DNA of 64,000 nt, from positions 62,001-126,000 of the forward strand of contig NZ_MWQY01000008.1 in NCBI RefSeq assembly GCF_002087085.1. The letters run 5' to 3'. Position 1 is the first letter of the stretch. Each line of letters starts with the position of its first letter. The notes under the pieces are model-generated. The model searched no databases. It was not told the DNA's origin and saw nothing but the letters and a program-made list of their open reading frames with translations. This DNA is from Marispirochaeta aestuarii. GTDB taxonomy: Bacteria; Spirochaetota; Spirochaetia; JC444; Marispirochaetaceae. The position numbers and the translations under genes were made by a program. Shown here in pieces: positions 41,831-50,532 of this stretch.

Positions 41831-41859
41831 TTGTCCTTTATTGTCACGTATTGTACACT
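41831..41859 (+). promoter_or_regulatory. Promoter of HTH-EIIA gene, leaderless geometry
   Basis: TTGTCC (41831-41836), 17-base spacer, TACACT (41854-41859), 6 bases, then ATG at 41866. No ribosome site between. Confidence 0.65.
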
Positions 41860-41865
41860 ATTTAT

Positions 41866-42564
41866 ATGAAAAGGACAGAAGATTCCTTAATGACCCTCAG
41901 TGAAATGGCTGAGTATCTTCAGGTGGCGGAAAAAACGGTCATGCGCATGATCAACCGCAAAGAGATTCCCGCGATAAAAATCGGCAGCCAGTGGCGCTTT
42001 TCCCGATCCATGGTGGACGACTGGATTATCTCCAACATGCAGGTAGTCCCCCGCAATGATCTGGCAAAACTGATGGAGGACAGCCACGATCTGGTACCCC
42101 TCTCACGGCTGGTGGATACGGGATCCATTATCATGAACCTCAAACCTGGAACCAGGCGGGAGGTGCTGGCCCAGCTGATCCGCCCCCTCGAAGCGATGGA
42201 GAAGATCACCGATTCGGCGGCATACCTGGACATACTTCTGGCCAGGGAGGAGATGATGACCACCGCCATCGGTCCCATCGCTTTTCCCCATGCCAGGAAT
42301 CCCCGGGAAAACGAAGGAGCAGAACCCCAGGTCATTGTCGGAATCTGCCGGGAAGGAACGCAATTCGGTTCCCTGGACGGGAGCCCTACCTACCTGTTCA
42401 TGCTCCCCTTTACCGACAGCGAGATCATTCATCTGAGGCTGATGGCCAAGATGGCTGTCCTTTTCAAGGAAGAAAAGAACGTTCGCAGGGTGCTTGAAGC
42501 TAAAAGCGGCGAACACGTTGTGGGCGTACTGATCTCTCTGGAACAGCAGCACCGTAGTGAATAG
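41866..42564 (+). CDS. Excisionase-type HTH fused to PTS EIIA domain
   Basis: Start ATG 41866, set by the promoter; a later in-frame ATG at 41890 is possible. The 232-residue protein has an N-terminal MerR/excisionase-like HTH (MTLSEMAEYLQVAEKTVMRMINRKEIPAIKIGSQWRF, residues 9-45) and a C-terminal fructose/nitrogen-type PTS EIIA domain (about 80-228) with phospho-acceptor His142 in GPIAFPHARN. Such proteins couple the phosphorylation state of the PTS to gene regulation or to a partner protein. The next two genes encode another EIIA protein and a cation/proton antiporter, which suggests PTS-dependent control of ion transport, as PtsN does for potassium. Confidence 0.87.
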   Translation: MKRTEDSLMTLSEMAEYLQVAEKTVMRMINRKEIPAIKIGSQWRFSRSMVDDWIISNMQVVPRNDLAKLMEDSHDLVPLSRLVDTGSIIMNLKPGTRREVLAQLIRPLEAMEKITDSAAYLDILLAREEMMTTAIGPIAFPHARNPRENEGAEPQVIVGICREGTQFGSLDGSPTYLFMLPFTDSEIIHLRLMAKMAVLFKEEKNVRRVLEAKSGEHVVGVLISLEQQHRSE

Positions 42565-42584
42565 AAAATAAGGAGGCGTCCGAA

Positions 42585-43400
42585 ATGACCCTAAGCAGAC
42601 ACCTGAAGCCGGAATGCATATCGATTATCGACCCGCCGGAGAACAAGGATCAGTTACTCAGAAAAATAGCCGCCCTGAGCGGTAACACCGAAGAACTCTC
42701 CTCCATCGGGGAAGAGGAAATTTATCAGAAGCTTAAAAAACGTGAAGAACAGGGAAGCACAGCCTTCGGCTCCGGAATTGCGGTTCCCCACTGCAGTTTC
42801 AAGGGTCTCGAATCCTTCGTGCTGGGACTCCTGATTCTGAAAGGAAAAGGGACATCCTTCGATGCCCCGGATAAAAAACCGGTAAATCTCTGCTTTTTCA
42901 TAATCGGCCCCGAGGAAGCGCGGAACGAACACATCCAGATCCTCTCCGGAATCACCCGTCTGCTGAATACCACGGAAGCGGCAAAACAGCTGCGCCAGGC
43001 GCGCTGGCCCGATGATGCCTATTCCATTCTGGTTGGTTCGATTGAGCTCGGCAGGGCGGCAAGCGCGCAGGTTCCCGCCTCCCAGATAAGCGTTGCAGTT
43101 CAGGACGAATCAGCCTTCATCGATATCCTGGAACTCTTTACCGCGGAACCGGACTGTCACATCGCCGTTTTTGAAGGTACCAGTGCGGGCAGATACCTCC
43201 ATCACCTGCCCCTCTTTTCCTCGTTCTGGACGGATGAGCAGAATACCGAGGTAAAGCTGATTCAGGCAGTATTGAAGACCAGTGCCTGCAACAACATGAT
43301 TCGCCGGATCAACACCATCCGGGACACCTCCAAACCCGATTCGGGGGTACTGATCAGCGTTAACGAGCTCTCCTACTGGTGCGGCAGTCTCTCCTACTAG
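42585..43400 (+). CDS. PTS EIIA-domain protein with C-terminal P-II-like domain
   Basis: A 271-residue protein. Residues about 5-155 form an EIIA(fructose/Ntr) domain with phospho-acceptor His69 in GSGIAVPHCSF and the following strand VLGLLILKGKGTSFD. Residues about 170-271 (QISVAVQDESAFIDILELFTAEPDCHIAVFEG..., AVLKTSACNNMIRRINTI) look like a small ferredoxin-fold domain similar to P-II/CutA-type sensors; this is a by-eye impression. It starts 20 bases after the HTH-EIIA gene with an AGGAGG ribosome site and ends 10 bases before the antiporter gene, so it likely regulates the antiporter directly. Confidence 0.8.
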   Translation: MTLSRHLKPECISIIDPPENKDQLLRKIAALSGNTEELSSIGEEEIYQKLKKREEQGSTAFGSGIAVPHCSFKGLESFVLGLLILKGKGTSFDAPDKKPVNLCFFIIGPEEARNEHIQILSGITRLLNTTEAAKQLRQARWPDDAYSILVGSIELGRAASAQVPASQISVAVQDESAFIDILELFTAEPDCHIAVFEGTSAGRYLHHLPLFSSFWTDEQNTEVKLIQAVLKTSACNNMIRRINTIRDTSKPDSGVLISVNELSYWCGSLSY

Positions 43401-43410
43401 GCAGGTGCAT

Positions 43411-44655
43411 ATGGACAATCTACAACTACCCATCCTGGTCGTAGCCGGGATAATAGCATACCTTTCGCTGTACGCCGGAAAGCTCGCAAACAGGATAAAA
43501 CTCCCCTCTCTTATCGGTTTCATGTTCGTGGGCGTATTCCTTGGCCCCTCCCTGGCAGGACTCCTGAGCTCAGAAATACAGGACTCCATGCAGTTTATTA
43601 CCAAAATTGCCCTGGGTTTCGTGGCCCTCTCCATCGGAATGGAACTCCATATCAGGGAACTCAGGCGCCAGGGACCGGGAATCATGCTGGTTATTCTGAC
43701 CGAGTCCTTCGGAGCTTTTCTGGTGGTAGGCCTCGCGGTCTTTCTTTTGACCGGCGACCCTGCACTGGCTCTGATATTCGGCGGCATTGCTCCGGCTTCC
43801 GCACCGGCGGGAACCGTAGCCATTATACAGGAGTACCGCGCCCGCGGCCCTCTTACCAAAGCGCTCTACACAGTCGTCGGTTTTGATGACGGACTGGGAA
43901 TCATAATCTTCGGCTTTGCCTTTGCCGTAGCCAAGGCCATAATATCCAGCCGTACAGGACTTGAAACCATGACCCTCTCGGCGGCGGTAATCAGCCCCTT
44001 GAGGGAGATCGGCCTCAGCATACTGGTTGGTCTGGTAATGGTCCTGGTCTATACCCTTCTGTCCAGGCCCCTTGATTCAGCACGGGACCGGTTTATTCTG
44101 ACAATAGCCACGGTGCTGTTTACCACCGGGCTCTGCGAGTATTTTCACCTCTCCGAAATTCTTACCAACATGATTGTCGGTATGGCCTTTACCAATACCC
44201 AGCCCACAAAAACGACCCGGGAAATAGACGAAAGTCTCAGGGGCATCATGCCGCTGCTCTTTCTCTTTTTCTTCACCCTCGCCGGAGCAAATCTGCATGT
44301 AGGAGCCCTGCCCTCCCTGGGGCTGCTGGGTCTGGTTTACATAGCAGCACGCACCGCAGGGCTGATGGGAGGCGCCTGGTTCGGTACGACCATCGGAAGG
44401 ATGGAGGAAAACCTGCGGAAATATCTGGGGATGGGCATCCTTTCTCAGGCAGGGGTCGCCATCGGTCTGTCCCTGGTGGTCAAGCAGGACCTGTCCGAGA
44501 TGGGAGGCCCGGGAGTACAGCTGGGTGCCATGGTAATAACCTCGATTACCGCCACCTGTATTTTCTTCGAGATAATCGGCCCCATTTTGACCAAGATAGG
44601 CCTTACAAAGGCGGGGGAGATATCCCTGCCCGATTCCGGCGAACAGGTACCCTAA
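43411..44655 (+). CDS. Cation:proton antiporter (CPA2/Kef-type)
   Basis: Start ATG 43411 (an in-frame GTG lies two codons upstream). The 414-residue protein has about 12 membrane segments: LPILVVAGIIAYLSLYAGKLANRIKLPSLIGFMFVGVFLGP, GFVALSIGMEL, LIFGGIAPASAPAGTVAIIQEYR, TVVGFDDGLGIIIFGFAFAVA (the Asp pair in segment 5/6 that carries the cation) and AGVAIGLSLVVKQ. There is no C-terminal RCK/TrkA-N domain, which Kef proteins usually use for regulation; the adjacent EIIA-type proteins may take that role. It should exchange Na+ or K+ for H+. The gene ends 4 bases into the convergent U32 gene. Confidence 0.9.
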   Translation: MDNLQLPILVVAGIIAYLSLYAGKLANRIKLPSLIGFMFVGVFLGPSLAGLLSSEIQDSMQFITKIALGFVALSIGMELHIRELRRQGPGIMLVILTESFGAFLVVGLAVFLLTGDPALALIFGGIAPASAPAGTVAIIQEYRARGPLTKALYTVVGFDDGLGIIIFGFAFAVAKAIISSRTGLETMTLSAAVISPLREIGLSILVGLVMVLVYTLLSRPLDSARDRFILTIATVLFTTGLCEYFHLSEILTNMIVGMAFTNTQPTKTTREIDESLRGIMPLLFLFFFTLAGANLHVGALPSLGLLGLVYIAARTAGLMGGAWFGTTIGRMEENLRKYLGMGILSQAGVAIGLSLVVKQDLSEMGGPGVQLGAMVITSITATCIFFEIIGPILTKIGLTKAGEISLPDSGEQVP

Positions 44656-46889
44656 ACCAGCTCCCGGTCAAAGTTGAAGGTCGTGGTGGAGGATTCTCCG
44701 GGTTCGGCGTTCAGGTAGTCAAAGCAGTCCGCGGTTCCTGGTACCCCAGGCACCTCCATGGCCTGGGCAGGGTAAAGAACGGTGAGCCCGGCCTCATCGG
44801 CTTCGCTTACCCGGAACTGTCCCCCCCGGCTGTCGCTTATGGGACCGGAGACTGGAATCCGGGCGCGGGTAATCAGAAGGGGCGGGCGGCCGTAGCGGTA
44901 CACTTCTACAACAAGCGGAGAGGCATCCCGCAGGGCCTCAATGGCCGGCCTCTCCAGTTCAAGCCAGGCCTGAATCCTGCGGACACCCCGCTGGTAAAGT
45001 TCCTCCGCTGCCAGGGCGTTTGCCACCGGCAGGGGATACGCCGCCGTCAGGGTAAGACTTTCCGATGTCAGTTCCTCGAGCAGGGACAGCTGATAGAGGG
45101 AGCTAATCCGGAAACGGCGGCAGCCCGCTTCGAGGGCGGAACCAAGCTGCTGTTTCAGCATATCCAGGTCCTCCTCTGAACAGAAACCCGGCAGTACATA
45201 CTCATGTTCCGGAAACCAGGGGGCCCCGTTCAGCGGCCGAGCGACAACGGCGGCCCGGACTCCTGCGGTAACAGCCTTCCCGCCCTTCTTAATAATCACC
45301 GGCTGGAGTTCCTGCTCCGTAAAATTCCCCGTTTTTCCGGAGGACCGCCGGAAATATCCCGACGGACCGTCCTCTTCAGGTTCCGGGGACAGATCCCCTT
45401 CAAACCAGGACCAGAAATCCCGTCGCAGCTGTTTTAACCTGGCGGCGGGAACAAAGGGGTTTCCCTCAACAGAAACCCGGCAGAGGGCAGCACCGACAGC
45501 GGGATTGCGGCTCCGGCGGAACTCCTCCTCAACCTTCTCCCTGTCCAGGGGATGCCTCAGGGCTTCATCGAATTCTTCAGAGCTCTCCCAGGTCCGTCCG
45601 TCCGCGAAGACCCGGATGCCCCGCCTGGAAAGGTGAATCTCCAGATCAAAGCGCCTGACCGGCTGATAAAGGGGGAGGCCTGCACCGTCGAAATTCACCC
45701 CTTTTACGCTGGACCCGACACGGTAGACCCGCCCGGAGGCGGGGACCTCCCGGTCATAGGGAATAAAGACCTCCCTGCCTTCCGTTGCGGTGGAAACCGG
45801 GTGTTTGCCGTCCCGCATGGCGGTTACGGTAAAGGAGGGTCCCTCGTCGCCGGAGGCAGGCTGTATTCGCAGCCGGTCCCCCAGGCGCAGCCTTCGGGAA
45901 ACCTTCAGGGCAAAGCCGCCTTTTCCGGCACTTGCCACAGTCCCCACCAGCTGACCGGAAACCCCCAGGGAATCGTACTGGACCAGCTCCGCCATATCCT
46001 TCTCCGTGGCAAAACCGTGGGACCAGCGACGCCCATAGGATGACGAAAGAATCTTGCGGGCCTCTCCCAGGACCTGGCCGCGGGAGCCGGAAGGAGCGTC
46101 CAGCACCATTCTGTAGGCCTGCACAACCTTGAAGACATAGTCCGGCTGTTTTAAGCGCCCTTCAATCTTCAGGGATTTGACCCCCGCCTGCTGAAGATCA
46201 TCAATCATGTCCAGGGTGTAGAGGTCCTGGGTAGAGAAAAAGAAGCCGCTTTTGGGGCTGCCCTCTTCGGTGCCGTGAAAACGGCGGCGGCAGGGCTGTT
46301 TGCAGCGCCCCCGGTTGCCGCTCCAGCCTCCCATCCAGGAGGAGAAAAGGCAGTTTCCGGAGAGGGAACAGCAGAGGGCCCCGTGGATAAAGACCTCTAT
46401 ATCCAGAGGCGACGCCGGGACCATCCTCTTGAGTTCCCGGAGGGTAATCTGCCGTTCAAGGATTACCCGGGATATTCCCATCCTTGCCGCTTCGAGTATG
46501 CCCGGGGAGTTGTGAATTCCCATCTGGGTCGATGCGTGAAGCTCCAGCTGAGGATACCGGGTCCGGAGAAATCTGGCCACGCCGATATCCTGAAGGATAA
46601 CGGCATCGGGATCCAGCCTTGCAATCTTCTGCACGGTTTCGTCGAAGGCCTCCCACTCAGTCTCTTTGACCAGGGTGTTCAGGGTAAGGTAAAAACGTTT
46701 CCCCAGGGTCTTGGCCTTCTGCGAGAGGCGGGAAAGGTCGTCGTAGCTGAAGTTGGTGCCCATCTCACGGGCATTAAAGCGGCCGACGCCGCAGTAGACG
46801 GCATCAGCCCCGGCGGCATAGGCGGCGAGGGCCGTGCTCAGGGTACCCGCCGGGGCAAGCAGTTCAGGTAAGTTTGTGGAATTCTTCAT
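44652..46889 (-). CDS. rlhA: U32-family protein, RlhA-like (23S rRNA C2501 hydroxylation)
   Basis: A 745-residue U32 protein. The N-terminal TIM-barrel part has LLAPAGTLSTALAAYAAGADAVYCG, LHASTQMGIHNSPGILEAARMGISRVILERQITLREL, the Cys cluster HGALCCSLSGNCLFSSWMGGWSGNRGRCKQPCRR (four conserved Cys near residues 175-205) and SLKIEGRLKQPDYV. A long C-terminal DUF3656-like region follows (about 380-745). E. coli RlhA (667 residues) has this layout and acts with prephenate-derived chemistry to hydroxylate C2501 of 23S rRNA; annotation as a peptidase is traditional but unproven. The C terminus is somewhat longer than in E. coli. Monocistronic. Confidence 0.82.
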   Translation of the reverse strand: MKNSTNLPELLAPAGTLSTALAAYAAGADAVYCGVGRFNAREMGTNFSYDDLSRLSQKAKTLGKRFYLTLNTLVKETEWEAFDETVQKIARLDPDAVILQDIGVARFLRTRYPQLELHASTQMGIHNSPGILEAARMGISRVILERQITLRELKRMVPASPLDIEVFIHGALCCSLSGNCLFSSWMGGWSGNRGRCKQPCRRRFHGTEEGSPKSGFFFSTQDLYTLDMIDDLQQAGVKSLKIEGRLKQPDYVFKVVQAYRMVLDAPSGSRGQVLGEARKILSSSYGRRWSHGFATEKDMAELVQYDSLGVSGQLVGTVASAGKGGFALKVSRRLRLGDRLRIQPASGDEGPSFTVTAMRDGKHPVSTATEGREVFIPYDREVPASGRVYRVGSSVKGVNFDGAGLPLYQPVRRFDLEIHLSRRGIRVFADGRTWESSEEFDEALRHPLDREKVEEEFRRSRNPAVGAALCRVSVEGNPFVPAARLKQLRRDFWSWFEGDLSPEPEEDGPSGYFRRSSGKTGNFTEQELQPVIIKKGGKAVTAGVRAAVVARPLNGAPWFPEHEYVLPGFCSEEDLDMLKQQLGSALEAGCRRFRISSLYQLSLLEELTSESLTLTAAYPLPVANALAAEELYQRGVRRIQAWLELERPAIEALRDASPLVVEVYRYGRPPLLITRARIPVSGPISDSRGGQFRVSEADEAGLTVLYPAQAMEVPGVPGTADCFDYLNAEPGESSTTTFNFDRELV

Positions 46890-46907
46890 ACAGGATGAAG
46901 CATACTA

Positions 46908-47288
46908 TCAGACAGTGCGTCCTCCGACCACCCAGTAGATCCACGCAGCCACGGCAAAAAAAGCCCAGAGCACAATTACCAGAATACCCAGAGAGTTCAT
47001 CAGTCCGTTCAGGTATCCCATGAGGCTGACAATCAAGCCCAGCGTATCGGCTATCGCAAGGGCAAACATGGTATTGCGGACAGCCAGGGAGGATTCGCTG
47101 TTGCTTGAAAAGAGACAGATCAAGGCTATGCCTGCAAACAGGGCACCGGCCATCTGGACCATCAGACTCCCGTAACGGGAGACCTCGATCCCGAACCATG
47201 ATGGGGACAGGGTGGGCAGAAAAATCATGAGAACCGCGAAGACGGCGGAAACCAGGGCTTTAATCCAGAAAAAACCATAAACTTTCAT
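46908..47288 (-). CDS. Four-helix inner-membrane protein of unknown function
   Basis: Start ATG 47288, with AAGGAG 8 bases upstream. The 126-residue protein has four hydrophobic segments: FFWIKALVSAVFAVLMIFLPTLS, MVQMAGALFAGIALICLF, RNTMFALAIADTLGLIVSLMGYL and LGILVIVLWAFFAVAAWIYWVVGG. There is no charged or metal-binding motif in the membrane regions. Similar small four-helix proteins are annotated only as hypothetical. It lies upstream of the U32 gene on the same strand (18 bases between) and may be cotranscribed. Confidence 0.75.
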   Translation of the reverse strand: MKVYGFFWIKALVSAVFAVLMIFLPTLSPSWFGIEVSRYGSLMVQMAGALFAGIALICLFSSNSESSLAVRNTMFALAIADTLGLIVSLMGYLNGLMNSLGILVIVLWAFFAVAAWIYWVVGGRTV

Positions 47289-47397
47289 CGTATTTCTCCT
47301 TGTCCGTATCAGAATCTCAGGCAAATAGTGCCCTATAAATAATAGCACCTCCCGGGGGTGGATGTAAAAGGAAGTGGAGGAAATCTTTCATCTTTGC

Positions 47398-47426
47398 TTG
47401 AAATACGCTCCCCCAAATTCTATAAT
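47398..47426 (+). promoter_or_regulatory. Promoter of HD-GYP gene, leaderless geometry
   Basis: TTGAAA (47398-47403), 17-base spacer, perfect TATAAT (47421-47426), 7 bases, then ATG at 47434. This is the closest match to the sigma70 consensus in the window. Confidence 0.75.
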
Positions 47427-47433
47427 TCCTCCA

Positions 47434-49056
47434 ATGAGAGCCTTCCACAGGTATGTGCACCGTTTCCTTTTCACCATAACCTCCGCGGCAGTGATACTTT
47501 TTCTAGCCTTTGGCCTGTTTCTGTTCTACGACAGATCGACACGGATAAATTCCGACACCCTCCGGGACGAACTGGGCTTTATCAATGTCCTTATCCGAAG
47601 CGTTCATGATCATGCCAGACTGGGAAATCGGGAATCCCTGGAAGCGATGAACAAGGCGGCGGAAGAGGCGCGCCGGGCACTGCCGCCGCGGTTCTTTGAC
47701 AGCGGCACTGAGACCTTCCTCCACCAGCTTGCGGACTCCCCCAGCGAAGAGGAACTGCGGGCGGCGGTTACGGAACTCGGCGGTATTGCCCGCAGGATCA
47801 GCGCCTCCTACTACGAGAACCGCGAACAGAGCAGGCTAGTATTCATCGGCTTCGGCCTTTCCATGATGGTGCTTGTGGGAATACTCCTGGCCCTGGCCCT
47901 GCGCTTTCACCTGGAACACACCCGCTATGTAGGAAGAGGCGCGAAGCTTCTGGAATCCCTGGAGAGGATACTGAATTTTGAGTCCGAGAACATCGACTTC
48001 AGCCCCCGATGGCTGGAAGAAGAGGAACTCCTGAGACAGGTAGAGGGGATAGCCGCGGCCCACCGTTCCAACAGGGAGCTTGCCGAACACAGGGTCTACG
48101 GAACCCTGGAGGCTTTTATTCCCCGCATGCGGGAGATCCTCTCCCACAGCGTCCCCTGCGACCGCCTGGCCGTCGCCTTTGTGGACACCGCCGGACATGT
48201 CATCGCGGAATCCGCCTCCAGCGTACTGCCCGTAACCCATCTTGAGCCGGGCTTTATCGAAGAGCTGAAGGATACCAGCCTGGGATCGATTCTGACCAGC
48301 AGGAAAACCCGTATAATCAACGATCTTCCCCGGCACTACGAAGAGATACACCAGTCCGAATCTACTAAACTTATCCTGGAGGAAGGAATCAGGGCCAGCA
48401 TCACGGTACCTATCGAGATCCAGGAGATTATGGCCGAAACCACCCGGGCCTTTGTTTCTCTAATGGAGCGCAAGGACAACGAGACCTCCCTGCATATTAT
48501 CAGGATGTCCCGTTATTCCTACATCCTGGCCCGGGAGCTGGCGAAGAGCGATTCATCCATTACTCCCATGATGCTGCGGGAGATCCTCTGGTTCGCCCCC
48601 CTCCACGACATAGGCAAGATCGGGATACCCGACAGGGTCCTGCAGAAAAACGGTCCCCTCGACGGCAGAGAGAGGTCGCTTATCGAGGACCATGTCAATA
48701 TAGGCCTTTCGGTCATTCACAGCATGAACTCAGGGGTAAACAGGATCATAGACCTGGAACTCCTGAATACCGCGGAAAACATCATAGCCAGCCATCATGA
48801 ACGCTTCGACGGCACCGGGTATCCCAGGGGACTCGCAGGCAAGGATATTCCCGTCTCCGGACGTATCGTCGCCCTGGCGGACGTTTTTGATGCCCTCACC
48901 TCAAAACGGCCGTACAAGGAGGCCTTTTCCATCGATAAGTCCATGGGAATCATCGAGGCGGGCCTGGGCAGCCATTTCGATCCCGACGTATACGCGGCCT
49001 TCCTGAAGGCCCTGCCGGAAATCCGCCTTGTGTATGACAGATACAAGGAGATTTAA
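47434..49056 (+). CDS. Membrane-bound HD-GYP cyclic-di-GMP phosphodiesterase
   Basis: Start ATG 47434, set by the promoter and by the membrane segment that follows (about 11-32). The 540-residue protein: TM1, an extracytoplasmic helical sensor (about 33-130), TM2 (VFIGFGLSMMVLVGILLALAL, about 134-154), a GAF-like domain (about 215-330) and an HD-GYP domain (about 340-530) with HDIGKIGIPDRVLQKNG (His-Asp pair), EDHVNIGLSV, ASHHERFDGTGYPRGLAG (the GYP motif) and ADVFDALTSKRPYK. The metal-binding residues are all present, so c-di-GMP hydrolysis is expected. It overlaps the convergent multicopper oxidase gene by 4 bases. Confidence 0.92.
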   Translation: MRAFHRYVHRFLFTITSAAVILFLAFGLFLFYDRSTRINSDTLRDELGFINVLIRSVHDHARLGNRESLEAMNKAAEEARRALPPRFFDSGTETFLHQLADSPSEEELRAAVTELGGIARRISASYYENREQSRLVFIGFGLSMMVLVGILLALALRFHLEHTRYVGRGAKLLESLERILNFESENIDFSPRWLEEEELLRQVEGIAAAHRSNRELAEHRVYGTLEAFIPRMREILSHSVPCDRLAVAFVDTAGHVIAESASSVLPVTHLEPGFIEELKDTSLGSILTSRKTRIINDLPRHYEEIHQSESTKLILEEGIRASITVPIEIQEIMAETTRAFVSLMERKDNETSLHIIRMSRYSYILARELAKSDSSITPMMLREILWFAPLHDIGKIGIPDRVLQKNGPLDGRERSLIEDHVNIGLSVIHSMNSGVNRIIDLELLNTAENIIASHHERFDGTGYPRGLAGKDIPVSGRIVALADVFDALTSKRPYKEAFSIDKSMGIIEAGLGSHFDPDVYAAFLKALPEIRLVYDRYKEI

Positions 49057-50435
49057 TCCAGCACTTCGTACTGGCCCATCATTCCGGCATCTTCATGTTC
49101 CAGCAGATGACAATGGTACATGTAAATCCCCGGATATTCGCCGAACTCCATGAGAAGCCGGACCCGGTCCCCCGGCCAGAGCAGCACCGTATCCTTGAAT
49201 CCCGACAGTTCCGGAGGCGGCGGATCTCCGTTTATATCGATAATCCTGAACTGAAGCCCATGTACATGAAAATTGTGAGGGGTGTTCATCATCATTCCGG
49301 CGGTGCTGACCTCCCACACCTCGGTACTCATGGCGGCAACCCGTTCATCCACCCGGGCCATGTCCATTCTCCGGCCGTTTATTGTAAGGCTCCCACCGGG
49401 TCCCATGGTGGACATTACGAAGGAGCGCCTCCCCGCAGCCCGGGGAATCTCCGCCGCCGGCAGTGACGCGAGCCGGGAAGGAAGCTCTCCATTATTCCGC
49501 AGTTCATCGCCGGGATTCACAAGCAGGGCAGTATAAACTGCCCCAAAGGAGGACTCCGCCTGCAGGACTGTATTCCGCCCCTGCTGCTCCCTGAGGTCGA
49601 GGATCACTTCCGCCCGCTCTCCGGGAGAAAGAACCAGGGTTTTCAAGGGCACAGGTCTGGAAAGAAGCCCTCCGTCGGAAGCAATCTGGATGAACTCGGG
49701 ACCTTCGGGAAGACTCAGTCGCAGTATGGTGGAGTTGCTGCCGTTCAACAGCCTCAGGCGGAGCAGGCGGGTTTGGGCCCTGAAAACCGGTTCAATCCCT
49801 CCGTTTGTCAGCAGAACGTTGCCGCCGTACCCGTGTATTATATCCGGCATACGCGGTTCGTAGCGAAAGCCGCCGTCCCTGCTGAAACGCCGCTCCTGCA
49901 GTACCAGGGGGATATCATCGATCCCGTACTCATCCGGAAGACCTGCAGGGCCCGATGGATCAGTTACAATCATCATCCCCGCCAGTCCCCGGTAGACCTG
50001 TTCGGCCGTAGTCCCCATGCGATGAGGATGATACCAGAGGCTGGCCGCAGGCTGGTTTACGGTAAACTCGGCTATCCAGGTTTCCCCCGGTCCAATCGGC
50101 TGTCGGGGTCCGCCGTCCGCTTCAGCGGGAAGATAAGCACCGTGCCAGTGGACGGTGGTCGTTTCCCTCAGGCTGTTTCGTACGCGGATCGAAACCCTCT
50201 CCCCCTGTCTGAGATGAAGGGTGGGACCGAGATAATCGCCGTCATACCCCATGGTGGGAACAGGAATACCGGAGAAAAACTCCAGCTCCCCTTCAGATGC
50301 CGTAACAGTATATTCCCTGACTCCGTCGCTGCGAAGACGTCCCTCACGGAGGGGAGGAACAATCAGCGCCTCCCCCGGTTCAGCCTCCAGGGAAAAGAAG
50401 GTCAACAGGAACAGAATGAGCCATCGCCATTTCAC
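49053..50435 (-). CDS. Multicopper oxidase (CueO-like)
   Basis: A 460-residue exported oxidase: signal peptide (WLILFLLTFFSLEA), then three cupredoxin domains. All four copper motifs are complete: TTVHWHG (residues about 94-100), LWYHPHRMG, PHNFHVHGLQF and MYHCHLLEHEDAGMMGQY, including the type 1 Cys in HCH and the axial Met. It should oxidise Cu(I) or phenolic/metal substrates with oxygen in the periplasm and help copper tolerance. No Met-rich loop of CueO is evident. A strong AGGAGG site lies upstream, inside an imperfect hairpin (50440-50475). The neighbouring zinc importer operon runs in the same direction but with a ~100-base gap upstream. Confidence 0.9.
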   Translation of the reverse strand: MKWRWLILFLLTFFSLEAEPGEALIVPPLREGRLRSDGVREYTVTASEGELEFFSGIPVPTMGYDGDYLGPTLHLRQGERVSIRVRNSLRETTTVHWHGAYLPAEADGGPRQPIGPGETWIAEFTVNQPAASLWYHPHRMGTTAEQVYRGLAGMMIVTDPSGPAGLPDEYGIDDIPLVLQERRFSRDGGFRYEPRMPDIIHGYGGNVLLTNGGIEPVFRAQTRLLRLRLLNGSNSTILRLSLPEGPEFIQIASDGGLLSRPVPLKTLVLSPGERAEVILDLREQQGRNTVLQAESSFGAVYTALLVNPGDELRNNGELPSRLASLPAAEIPRAAGRRSFVMSTMGPGGSLTINGRRMDMARVDERVAAMSTEVWEVSTAGMMMNTPHNFHVHGLQFRIIDINGDPPPPELSGFKDTVLLWPGDRVRLLMEFGEYPGIYMYHCHLLEHEDAGMMGQYEVLD

Positions 50436-50532
50436 ACAAAACCTCCTGAAAGGCCTGAATCCGGTTCAGCCCCTTCAGGATAAATCTAATCACATTTGGC
50501 GTACCAGTCTAATATGAGGGCCCATGAATTGA

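Noticed and set aside
50440-50475. Imperfect hairpin just before the ribosome site of the multicopper oxidase
   Set aside because: The stem has two mismatches and no known copper riboregulator pattern; it is mentioned in the gene entry but not claimed as an element.
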